DNA of 64,000 nucleotides. Source: Lepus europaeus. Its lineage: Eukaryota > Chordata > Mammalia > Lagomorpha > Leporidae. The DNA is taken from assembly GCF_033115175.1 (NCBI RefSeq), contig NC_084835.1, positions 95,539,948-95,603,947 on the forward strand, given 5' to 3'. Numbering within the stretch: the first letter of the stretch is position 1; each line of letters opens with the position of its first letter. Both the position numbers and the translations under genes were made by a program. Of the stretch, positions 34,101 through 39,910 are shown piece after piece. The notes under the pieces were generated by a model that did not search any database, was not told the DNA's origin, and saw nothing but the letters and a program-made list of their open reading frames with translations.

Positions 34101-36159
34101 TGATTTGCATTAGTTTCCTGGGGCTGCCATAAAAAGCACCACAAATACAACAGAAATCTACTTTCTCGTGGTTTTGAAAGTCGGAAATCCAAAACTTCAA
34201 GCTGTCAGTAGGACTGGTGCCTTCTGGAGGCTCTGAGGAATAATCTTATTTACGCCTCTCTACTAACATCTGGTGGTTGCTGGAAATTCTTGGTGTTCTT
34301 TGGCTTAGGGTTCCATCACTACCTCTGTTACCACAGGGTCTGCTTCCCGGTATCTCTTTCTAACAATGACACCATTCATTGGAGCTAGTGCCCAGCCCAA
34401 TCCACTATCACAATTTGATTACAACTGCAAAGGTGTTCCTTCCAAATGAGGTCTCCTTCAACATACCAAGGGCTAAGATTTCAACTTACCTTTTTAGGGG
34501 ACACAATTCAACCCATAACATGATCACGTCTGCTTTTCCTTTTAGCACAGTGTCACAGAGCTGGACTCTGGAATCAAACTGCCTTCGTCTGAAACCTAGC
34601 TCCACCACTTCGGTTTTGTTATTTGTAAGATTCTTTAAACGAGCATCATGAAAACTTAAAATGACTTATTTTTCAATTTTGCAGAACATTTTTCATGCTC
34701 ATCAAGTATACTCTATTTTGCTACATTAGAAAAACAACAAAAGCACAGTTCAAGTTTTTTTTTTTTTTATCTCAGATAAAGTACTTTGGAAATCTGTTGA
34801 CAAATTGAATTCTCACTTATAAATGGTAGAAAGGAACACTTTCTTACCTACAAGCAATGAACTCACGAATAACTTTCCTGAAATGCGTGTGCCAGTCCCA
34901 CCACTTTCTACCTGTGTGGGCTTAGAACAGTTACCTACATTTTTGTGCTTCAGGGTCCTCATCTGAAAAGTGGGCATGAAAACAGAAACTGTCTCTCGGG
35001 TGTGCTGTGAAGGTTACACAAGCCGATACACACAGAGCACTCGATGCAGACCCTGCGCCTGACAATCACCACACAACCATCAGTTACTAAGACACCCACC
35101 AGCCTCTAAGGGCCTTCGCTGGAACTTCTCTCCCTCCCAGGCTGCCTCCATGCTAACGCTGCAAGGATCTTCCGAATAACCCAAGCCTTGCTAAAGCTGT
35201 CTTCGCCTGCCTCCGAGTTTTCCGCACTCTGCTCACTCTCCCAAGCCTGCAACTAGCTAATGTATACCCGCATCCAATTCCAGGTTAGCCACACTTCCTC
35301 CAGGTTCACAAGATGGGATCTCATCATGCGGTATCCGCCTACCTTTTACCTGGTCAGCTTTTGCTTAGACTGCGGTCCACCCGAAGGGCAGGGTAGCCAC
35401 TGCGACTGCAGCTCCTAAGACAAATGAGAGTCCCATCATGCACTCACTCACTAGCCTGTCTCACGTCTGCCTCCCGCAAGGAGCGGCCGCCGGCCCAGGG
35501 TGGCGGGCAGATCGCTGCCCTGAGAGGTCCCGGCAGCCATTCCTGTATCTTCATTTTCGCATTCCTAGATTCTAGCACAGTCCTTAGCACACTGCGCGCG
35601 CTCAAGAGCCGTAATGAGCACACTTTGCTCGGAAGATGGGGATAACGCCACCACGTTGCCCCGCAGCCCACCGCCCTCCCGTCTGTAACTCCCTCTGCTC
35701 CAAGATGAGCCACGCCCCCTCCTCAACCCCAGCTCTAACTCCAGCCTCGGACCCCAACTTCTCGCCGGCTAAAAGCCGTCGCGAGGAGATGCGGCGGAAC
35801 CACCGACCTAAACTGACAGCAGCCAGGGCATCCCCGGCTCAGGCCCGTGCCCCGACCCCGGCCACGGGACCCCGCACCCCGCAACGGAGCGCGAACCTCG
35901 GAGAGATCAGAGCGACGCGGCTCGCCCCGCAACGAGCCGCCCCCTCACGCGGGCTCAGCCCCCGGCCACTCACTCGTCCCGGCCCCGGTCGTCTCCTGCG
36001 GCGGCCCGGCTCCGGTCGCGCGCCCTGGGCGCCGCCGCCGCCCCTCAGCCCGTCCCGACCTCACTCACTGTTTTTGAGGAAGCGCTCCTCGTGTAGCACG
36101 GCAATGGCATTGACGCATAGCAGGGCCGCCTGCAGCAGGGAGTACAGAGTGAAGGCCAT
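13496..36159 (-). CDS. IER3IP1: IER3IP1, immediate early response 3-interacting protein 1 (three coding exons, complete)
   Basis: Joining 36159-36069, 15129-15028 and 13551-13496 on the minus strand gives 249 nt: 82 codons plus TGA. The protein starts MAFTLYSLLQAALLCVNAIA and ends IVNSIAIVLLLLFG, which I recognise as IER3IP1 at its usual 82 residues. Two hydrophobic segments (about residues 2-22 and 62-81) flank a short polar loop containing GWGTDQGIGGFGEEPG. The family is a small ER/Golgi membrane protein, related to yeast Yos1, that acts in ER-to-Golgi transport. Human loss-of-function causes microcephaly, epilepsy and neonatal diabetes. Each junction splits a codon after its first base (phase 1): A|TT for Ile31 and G|TG for Val65. 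Donors are GTGAGT and GTAAGA, and acceptors are TTCAG and TTGCAG, so this is the spliced gene and not a retrocopy. The start context is CACAATGG, with A at -3 and G at +4. I see no frameshift or premature stop. Confidence 0.97.
13771..14088 (+). mobile_element. C-repeat SINE, CSINE2-like (first of a tandem pair)
   Basis: Full-length: head GGGGAGCCGGTGCTGTGGCA, then GGGAAAGCAGCGGAAGATGG and tail CAACAAATACATTAATCTTT. It lies in IER3IP1 intron 2, antisense to the gene. The next copy begins two bases after its tail. Confidence 0.92.
14091..14400 (+). mobile_element. C-repeat SINE, CSINE2-like (second of a tandem pair)
   Basis: Head GGGGGGGTTGGCGTTGTGGC follows directly on the preceding A-rich tail. 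The tail here is CAAACAGTC with a T-run in place of the usual AAATAAA repeats, an odd 3' end. Confidence 0.9.
15028..15129 (-). CDS. IER3IP1: IER3IP1 coding exon 2
   Basis: This 102-nt exon encodes residues 31-64 plus one base of codon 65. It covers the glycine-rich loop (GWGTDQGIGGFGEEPG) and the conserved stretch containing SQLMNLIRSVRTVMR. The acceptor is ATATTATTCAG and the donor is GAG|GTAAGAAG. Phase is 1 at both ends, so skipping the exon would keep frame but remove the loop. Confidence 0.96.
16312..16610 (+). mobile_element. Non-autonomous Tigger-like (pogo) DNA transposon fossil
   Basis: Left end CAGCTGGCTCTCTACATCC and the right part with GGTATCTGCAAGAATCC and AACCAGGCCCCCATG match the long inverted-repeat layout of mammalian Tigger/MER elements. 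It is bounded by TA. It has an AT-rich interior and no transposase. Subfamily not assigned. Confidence 0.55.
16680..17001 (-). mobile_element. C-repeat SINE, CSINE2-like, full length
   Basis: Reverse-oriented: TTTAAAAAGATTTATTC tail at left and the head GCTACGCCACAGCGCAGGCCCC at right. It is in sense with IER3IP1. Confidence 0.93.
17150..17278 (+). mobile_element. L2 3'-end fragment
   Basis: AAGTTCCCAGAGGACAAGGAC then AGCAAGAGCTTAGCAAATG with GTTTGTGGAATTAAAATGAA is the usual L2 3' terminus. Confidence 0.6.
18711..19040 (+). mobile_element. C-repeat SINE, CSINE2-like, full length
   Basis: Head GGGGCCGGCGCTGTGGCATA, tail CAAATAAATAAATAAAATA. Flanks AATACACAGGAAG and AATCTGTAGGAAG look like a diverged target duplication. 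Confidence 0.94.
19780..20165 (+). mobile_element. MaLR (MST-type) LTR
   Basis: Starts near CTGTGGTTTGAGTTCCCCC. It has CCATGAGCAAAAGTAAATTT and CTTTATAAAGTAGCCTGCC before the 3' end at CAGGTATTGTGTTAGAGTAAC. This is the normal LTR layout of the non-coding MaLR retrotransposons, and no internal region is attached. Confidence 0.72.
20208..20514 (+). mobile_element. C-repeat SINE, CSINE2-like, with target duplication
   Basis: Flanked by GAGTAGTTAAATCA (20194-20207) and GAGTAGGTAAATCA (20515-20528), a 14-bp duplication with one mismatch. The 3' end is a pure A-run of about 18. Confidence 0.95.
22082..22118. repeat. (GA)n microsatellite
   Basis: About 16 uninterrupted GA units directly left of a SINE. 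Likely polymorphic in length. Confidence 0.95.
22125..22430 (+). mobile_element. C-repeat SINE, CSINE2-like (first of a tandem pair)
   Basis: Head AAGCCAGTATTGTGGCATTG, tail TGAAAATAAATACATCTTAAA. Another copy starts six bases later. Confidence 0.9.
22437..22770 (+). mobile_element. C-repeat SINE, CSINE2-like (second of a tandem pair)
   Basis: Full-length copy from GGGGCCAACGCTGTGGTGTA to AAATAAATAAATAAATCTTT plus an A-run, inserted in the tail region of the previous copy. Confidence 0.93.
23829..24062 (-). mobile_element. C-repeat SINE fragment (left arm of an inverted pair)
   Basis: Reversed body TTCTTCCCTCTGCTGGTTCACTCCC to GGAGATGGACTGTAAG. It lacks its head and stops where a plus-oriented SINE begins. 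Confidence 0.8.
24069..24295 (+). mobile_element. C-repeat SINE, 5' truncated (right arm of an inverted pair)
   Basis: Starts mid-element at CAGCTCTCTGCTATGGCCTGG and runs to the tail CTTTCAAAAATAAACCTTT. With the fragment to the left it forms a potential hairpin of inverted SINE sequence. Confidence 0.88.
24296..24337. repeat. (TA)n-rich microsatellite
   Basis: Alternating TA with CA and TG steps grown from a SINE tail. Confidence 0.9.
24359..24699 (-). mobile_element. C-repeat SINE, CSINE2-like, full length
   Basis: A 26-base T-run at left (reversed A-tail), then GATTTTATTTATTTGAAAGG, ending with the reversed head AAGCCACAGCGCCAGCCCC. The long tract suggests a fairly young insertion. Confidence 0.93.
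26134..26457 (+). mobile_element. C-repeat SINE, CSINE2-like
   Basis: Head GGGGCCGGCACTGTGGAGTA. About 20 bases of the CATCCCATATGGG segment are deleted near 26183. The A-tail is about 23 bases. Confidence 0.93.
27027..27348 (-). mobile_element. C-repeat SINE, CSINE2-like, full length
   Basis: Left T-run and AAGATTTATTTTATTTATTTG, right reversed head TGTGCCACAGAGTCGGCCCC, inserted in the L1. Confidence 0.93.
27521..27846 (-). mobile_element. Young-type C-repeat SINE (CSINE3-like) with perfect target duplication
   Basis: First of ten copies of a distinct type: tail side TTTGACAGGCAGAGT, head GGATTAGCCTAGTGAGCC then GCACCGGC. The target GGCTTGCTGATC is duplicated at 27509-27520 and 27847-27858, and runs on into TTTT on both sides. 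It sits within the L1 ORF2 remnant. Confidence 0.96.
28010..28346 (+). mobile_element. C-repeat SINE, CSINE1-like
   Basis: Contains CCGTTAAGATGCTGCC, GGGAGGCAGCAAGCGATGG and a (GT)n tract in the 3' part (about 28286-28305). Tail CAAATAAACAAATAAG. Confidence 0.88.
28967..29299 (+). mobile_element. SINE stack member 1 (CSINE2-like)
   Basis: Head GGGGCCGGTGCCATGGTGTA joined to a GGTTAATCCTCCGCCTA segment typical of the younger type, so it looks intermediate between types. It is preceded by ATTATCAGCCAG and followed by GTTACCAGCCAAG. Confidence 0.93.
29313..29634 (+). mobile_element. SINE stack member 2 (CSINE2-like)
   Basis: Head GGGGCCAGAGCTGTGGCATA, tail CATATAAATAAATAAATAAAT. It starts immediately after a target-like GTTACCAGCCAA sequence. 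Confidence 0.93.
29635..29971 (+). mobile_element. SINE stack member 3 (CSINE3-like)
   Basis: Head GAAAGCGCTGCAGCTCACTTGG, with GGCTAATCCTCCGCCTGTGG. Tail CTGTCAAGAAAAAAAAAAG and CTTTTAAAAAAAATTACC. Inserted straight onto the tail of member 2. Confidence 0.93.
29985..30316 (+). mobile_element. SINE stack member 4 (CSINE3-like) with perfect target duplication
   Basis: Flanked by AATTACCATCCAG at 29972-29984 and 30317-30329, 13 of 13 identical. Head AGCCGGTGCCGCGGCTCAAT, tail CTGTC plus about 18 A. The perfect duplication makes it the latest arrival in the stack. Confidence 0.96.
30362..30700 (+). mobile_element. L2 3' fragment
   Basis: CTGAAAGCTCCACTTGGAAG and TTCAAGGCACCTTAAACC are followed by AGACTGCTAAGCTATTTGAG and AATAGAGACCTTGTG, the usual order of the L2 3' region. 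Strongly decayed. Confidence 0.55.
31020..31352 (-). mobile_element. C-repeat SINE, CSINE2-like, full length
   Basis: Left T-run with AAGATTTATTTATTTGAAAGG. A small internal duplication gives GCCAGGAGCCAGGAGCCAGG near 31145. Right end CTCTGCCACCGTGGGCCTC. Confidence 0.93.
31692..31980 (-). mobile_element. C-repeat SINE, CSINE2-like, internally deleted
   Basis: Left TTTTTTTTTCATATTTATTTA, right reversed head ACACCACAGCACCAGACCCC. About 35 bases including the GAAGTGGAGCAGC segment are missing near 31925. Confidence 0.92.
32136..32487 (+). mobile_element. Young-type C-repeat SINE (CSINE3-like) with perfect target duplication
   Basis: Target AATAATACAAGAT appears at 32123-32135 and 32488-32500. 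The head GGCCGGCGCCGCGGCTCACT is near consensus, and the tail mixes AAATAAATAAATAAATAAA with an A-run. Confidence 0.96.
32702..33368 (+). mobile_element. Solo LTR of an endogenous retrovirus (ERV1/gammaretrovirus-like), 667 bp
   Basis: Begins TGTTAGGTAGGAAGTCAG and ends CTCCGGTAACA, with the short inverted TGTTA/TAACA termini expected of an LTR. It is flanked by the 4-bp duplication AAAC (32698-32701 and 33369-33372). A TATA-like TTAAAAACCCCC lies near 33079, and the poly(A) signal AATAAA is at 33276-33281. There is no primer-binding site, internal coding region or second LTR next to it, so it is the product of LTR-LTR recombination. The 4-bp duplication is typical of class I elements. It lies in IER3IP1 intron 1, antisense to the gene. 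Confidence 0.9.
33600..33725 (+). mobile_element. L2 fragment
   Basis: GCATGTCTCACAGAAATCTC followed by CAGCCTCAACATATTCCAAAC corresponds to a conserved L2 3' segment. Ends where a SINE begins. Confidence 0.55.
33797..34069 (-). mobile_element. C-repeat SINE, CSINE2-like, tail missing
   Basis: Starts in the CT-rich part (reversed AGAGAGAAGAAGAGACAGAG) with no A-tail. Right end ACACCACAGCACCAGCCCCG. Confidence 0.9.
34105..34520 (+). mobile_element. Old mammalian interspersed repeat (family not assigned)
   Basis: Begins TTAGTTTCCTGGGGCTGCCATAA, contains CCTTCTGGAGGCTCTGAGG and ends GGGGACACAATTCAACCCATAAC. I recognise this pattern as a very common mammalian medium-reiterated repeat but cannot name the family safely. 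A second copy occurs around 37720-38350. Confidence 0.6.
34885..35075 (+). mobile_element. MIR
   Basis: CACTTTCTACCTGTGTGGGC, AGGGTCCTCATCTGAAAAGTG and GTGCTGTGAAGGTTACACAAG are successive MIR core segments in plus orientation. Confidence 0.75.
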
Positions 36160-36320
36160 TGTGCCCAGAGCTGCCCACAGCTAACTCCCTACCGAACCCA
36201 CAGCGGACGTGGCGGCGCTCTGGCCTGCGCTCTCCTACGGGAGCCGGCGAGGCCCAAAACGCGTTCTCTGGGAAGCTCCACCCCCTCTGACTAAGGACCG
36301 CCCACGCTCGCGTCTGCAGG
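35480..36320 (-). promoter_or_regulatory. IER3IP1: IER3IP1 CpG-island promoter
   Basis: GC- and CpG-dense DNA surrounds coding exon 1 and runs well into intron 1, while the flanks are AT-rich. Visible elements include Sp1/KLF-like CACGCCCCC near 35711 and ACCGCCCACGC near 36297. A GACGTGGC motif lies at 36206-36213, about 50 bases upstream of the ATG. No TATA box is evident. SINEs are absent from 34069 to 37760, typical of a protected promoter. The left part (about 35545-35625) contains an old L2-like 3' end that has become CpG-rich. Confidence 0.85.
36069..36159 (-). CDS. IER3IP1: IER3IP1 coding exon 1
   Basis: This exon carries 91 nt of coding sequence: residues 1-30 (MAFTL to FLKN) plus the first base of codon 31. 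The donor after CTCAAAAACA is GTGAGTGA. It covers the first membrane segment and the start of the loop (HEERFLKN). It sits inside a CpG island, as expected for a housekeeping first exon. The 5'UTR continues rightward, probably for about 50-80 bases; the exact start site cannot be read from sequence. Confidence 0.96.
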
Positions 36321-36527
36321 GCGTGGCCACCTGGCTTCTAACGCGGTACCAGTTAAGCCCTTGTGAAGTAGCTGGTGGGTGTGGAGAGGACCTCACTTCG
36401 GAATACATCCCGTATTTTCAAGAATTAGAACGAACACAAGGAGGTGAAATAAAATGTTTGTTTTAGCCAAGACCTGAAGCGAGGCCTCCATCTCCCCTTC
36501 TTAGAGTGCTTACTACAAAGGGCTGCT

Positions 36528-36868
36528 ATGGTTTGAAGATCTGCCTCCCAAACTCCTGAACACATTTAATCTCCAAAGGCATCAATTAATGATACTAATG
36601 GGTGGAAATTGAATCCAGGTAAGGTATTTGGGAGATGGGCCTAGCGGGAGGTCCTTGGATCGTCCGGGCCATGCCCACAAGAGGGCTGGTTAGAGAAGCC
36701 CGAGTTCTCCCCCTGCTCCCCGCTCGCCCGGTGACTCCCCCTCTGCACGAACTCTGCCATTGTCAAGAATGAACCTCCCAAACCATGGGCAAAATAAATC
36801 TCCTTCCTTCCTACCTAGCTCGTCTTAGGTAGATCGTTGTAGAAATGAGAAGCCGAGTGACACAAGGA
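36528..36868 (+). mobile_element. MaLR (MST-type) LTR
   Basis: Starts TGCTATGGTTTGAAGATCTGCC, contains GATGGGCCTAGCGGGAGGTCC and CATGGGCAAAATAAATCTCC, and ends near GAGAAGCCGAGTGACAC. It lies about 300 bases upstream of the IER3IP1 first exon, in opposite orientation. Like other MaLRs it codes for nothing. Confidence 0.8.
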
Positions 36869-37719
36869 CTTACTACTGGGAATTCTTCCTCTGTCCCTTT
36901 GAGTGTAAACGTGTCTCCTACAACTCACAGGCATCTTTCTCAGAGACCTGAAAGCCATTCCTTTAAAAGCATCGGGGAACTAGGGCCTCTGTCTCTATGA
37001 GAGGATAGAATCTTGACTTTGATGATTGCTCGCCAGAAGACACAGCTGGCCTCATTGCAGTTACACTTGCCATTTTTCACTTCCCTCACTCTAAGGAGCC
37101 CTTGCTCTTCCCCGTCCCTGCTCCTCCATTCTCCCTTTAAAGTGCTCAGTCACCTCTGTACAAATGCAAGCTAAGGTTGGTTCCCAATGGACTCCATTCC
37201 CTATTGCAATACTGTATGACTGGTTAAAATTTGTTTTTGTCACTTGAACTAGCATCTGGCTTGATTCGTCTTTGACAGCATCAGTAGGAGGCAAGGTCAA
37301 ACTATGCCACATTTCAGATATTCTTTAAGTACCCAAACTAATCACTTCCTGAACTTCTCAGGGTCCCCTGAGACAGAGGAGGGAGAAGCACCACATTTAG
37401 TCCCAGAAGGGACTTTGAAGTCCGTGTATTGCTACTGCTGGAAAAGACACTGACCAAAGAAAGAAAAAAAATAAAGAGAAAAAGCTAAACTCCCAAGAAG
37501 AAATTAAGCTTAAAAAGGTCAATTAGTTAGTGTCTATAGGGAAGAAAAATGTATTTTCCCACATAGACGTACATCAACATGATCTCTGGACTACCCGAAG
37601 TTAGGTAGCGAGAAATACACAAACATAAATAAAGAGAATAGAACAACACCGACAAATACTCCAGTGCTCCAAAGACTATAAAGTGTTAGACACTGGTAAT
37701 ATGAGCATTTTGATTCTGA

Positions 37720-38350
37720 CAAAATACCATAGATTAGGTGCCTTATAAACAGCAGAAACTGAAGCCAGGCATTTAGCCTAAGGTTAAGATGCCCATATCT
37801 CATGTGAGAGAGCTTGGGTCTTATTCCCAGCTTTGGCACCCAATTCTAGATTCCTGCCAGTGCAGACCCTGGAAAACAGTAGATGACTTGCCAAGCACTT
37901 GGGGCCGTCACCCATGTGGGAGACCTGGATTGAGTTCCTGGCTCCTAGTTCTGGTTCCAGCCAAACCCAGGCTGTTGTGGACATTTAGGAAATGAACCAG
38001 AGGATGGGAGCTCAATCTCTCTCTCTCTCTTTCTCTCTCTCTCTGTGTCTGTCTGTCTCTCCAATAATAATACCAACAACAACAACAACAATAAACTCAA
38101 CAGCAGAAACTTAATTTTTACATTCTGGACCCGGAAAATCTGAGATCAGAGTGTCTGCTCTAGCGAGGGCTCTTTTCCAGGCTGTGGATCGCCGACTTCT
38201 TGTGGTATCCTCCCGAGGTGGAAAGAGGGGAAGCAAACTCTCTTGGGACCCTTATAAGGTCACCAATCTTATTCATGAGGATTTCACTCTCGAGACTTCC
38301 TCTAATCCTGTCTTCCAAAGACTGCGCCTCCTGATCAGGGGGGCAAGGTT
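37720..38350 (+). mobile_element. Old mammalian interspersed repeat, split by a SINE
   Basis: ATACCATAGATTAGGTGCC and TTATAAACAGCAGAAACT precede the SINE. After it come TACATTCTGGACCCGGAAAA, CCTTATAAGGTCACCAATC and ATTCATGAGGATTTCACTC. Same general family as 34105-34520. It decays to unrecognisable sequence after about 38350. Confidence 0.5.
37761..38098 (+). mobile_element. C-repeat SINE, CSINE1-like, with perfect target duplication
   Basis: Target AACAGCAGAAACT occurs at 37748-37760 and 38099-38111. It has a long CT-rich microsatellite (38011-38063) and a tail of AATAATAATACC then (CAA)n. A perfect duplication is unexpected for this otherwise older type. Confidence 0.93.
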
Positions 38351-39056
38351 TCAACAGATGAAATATGGAATGCCACAAGCATTCGGTCAACATGAGTGGA
38401 GGAGGGTTAATCCTGCACGTGGAGAGATTTGTGTGCCGGGCTGGGTGGGAAGAAAGCATCAAGGGGAACTTGGCCGGAAGGGTTTTTTTGAATCACAGTT
38501 TTTACAGATTGCTTTCTGGGGGAGGAGAATTAAGAGGGCACAACCGGAGATTATGGCATAGCGGGAGTGGAGGTGGGGACCCACAGGTGCCCCCTCATGC
38601 TGCCACTGGGTTACAATGTACATGATCCAATTATTTTATTGTCAAAAGAATCAGGTTAACCTCTCTGCGCCTCTCTTACTTCCCCTATAAAATTAGGTGA
38701 TTATCACCTCTGAGGCCCCTGGAGCTCCAAAAATCTCTACATCTAGCAAAAGCAGCTTAAAATATGACAGCGTACAAGTACTAGGGCCATGATATCAGAT
38801 TCATTGCTTTGCAAAGATTCAGGCTTGTAAGCTAAGCTGATAACAGTAGATGATGTGTTTTAAAAACATTGCTCTTCTGATGTCTTTACTTCCAAAGAAA
38901 TCCAATGGCCTAGAAATGTTATTATAATGTATTTGTTACAGTGACAAACAACAAATAGTTTCCAAACAAACAAAAAGCTGGATAAAATGCGTATTCTGCA
39001 TTTTAGCAGCTTGAAAAAGTTTTGCTGGCTATGATCTATTTAAAATTAGAACTTGG

Positions 39057-39330
39057 AACATGCATTAAGCCTGGTGGTTAAGAGGCTTGCATCTCATATC
39101 GGAATGCCTGGGCCCCCTTCCTGGCTTCAGCTGCTGACTAGCTTCTTGCCAGTGCAGAGCCTGGAAATCAAGTCGTTTGATTCTCGCCATCTCTGTGGGA
39201 ACCCGGGATTATTTTCCCAGCTCTCAGCTTTGGCTCTGGTGCAGCACTGTCCACTGTGGGCATTTAGGGAGTGAACCAGATGGTAATTCTCTGTGTGTCT
39301 GTCTCTCTGCCTCTCAAATTAAAATAATTT
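39057..39330 (+). mobile_element. C-repeat SINE, CSINE1-like
   Basis: Starts TGGAACATGCATTAAGCCTGG, tail CTCTCAAATTAAAATAATTT. Flanks AAAATTAGAACTTGG and AAAATTGGAGCTTGC form a diverged duplication. Confidence 0.87.
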
Positions 39331-39413
39331 AAAATTGGAGCTTGCTGCTCGGAGTGGAACTCCTGTCCACTTGACATGGTTTCATGCATTGACGTTAGTT
39401 ACCCTATTATTCA

Positions 39414-39568
39414 GGAAGCAAGCATTTGAGTTGTCATCTGCTGCCTCCCCGGATGGGTTAGCAGGAAGCTGAATTGGAAGCAGAGGCAGGACTTGATCAC
39501 AGACATTCCACTATGGGCTGCTGGCATCCCAAGCTGCAACTTAACCCGCTGTGCCACAACACCCACCT
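39414..39568 (-). mobile_element. C-repeat SINE fragment, head half
   Basis: Reversed GCAGGAAGCTGAATTGGAAG to ACTTAACCCGCTGTGCCAC; the tail half is missing. A further SINE abuts it on the right. Confidence 0.83.
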
Positions 39569-39910
39569 CTTTTTTAATTGTTTTCTTTAAGTTTTTATGT
39601 ATTGATTCAAGAGTCACAGAAAAGAGAGACAGACACACAGACAGACACAGAGAGAGTTCCTGTATGCTAGTTTCGCTTCCCAAATGTCTCCAGTGACCAG
39701 GGCTGGGCCAGGTTGAAGCTGGGAGCCTGGGACTCAGTCTGGATCTTCCAAATGGATCACGGGGACCCAACGACTTGAGCTGAGCCATCATGGCTGCCTC
39801 CCCCAGTCTGCATTAGCAGGAAGCTGGAATTGGAAGTCATAGCCAGGACTCAAACTCAGACATTCCAGTGCAGGGCATGGAGGTTTGAACCACCAGGCCA
39901 AATGCCCATC
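39569..39910 (-). mobile_element. C-repeat SINE, CSINE1-like
   Basis: T-rich left end, then GTATTGATTCAAGAGTCACAG and AGACAGACACACAGACAGAC. Right reversed head ACCACCAGGCCAAATGCCC. Confidence 0.87.

Larger units (their letters stand above)
15130..36068 (-). other. IER3IP1: IER3IP1 intron 1
   Basis: The 20.9-kb first intron is largely repeats. Stretches with no recognised feature are 15130-16310, 17280-18710, 19040-19780, 20530-22120 (with a TTTC/T tract at 21409-21441), 22771-23230, 28346-28960 and 34520-34885. None shows a convincing exon. Confidence 0.9.

Noticed and set aside
35636-36184. 182-codon plus frame overlapping IER3IP1 exon 1
   Set aside because: It is antisense to the real exon and within the CpG island. 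Composition (Pro/Arg/Ala/Ser) follows GC content, not a protein family.
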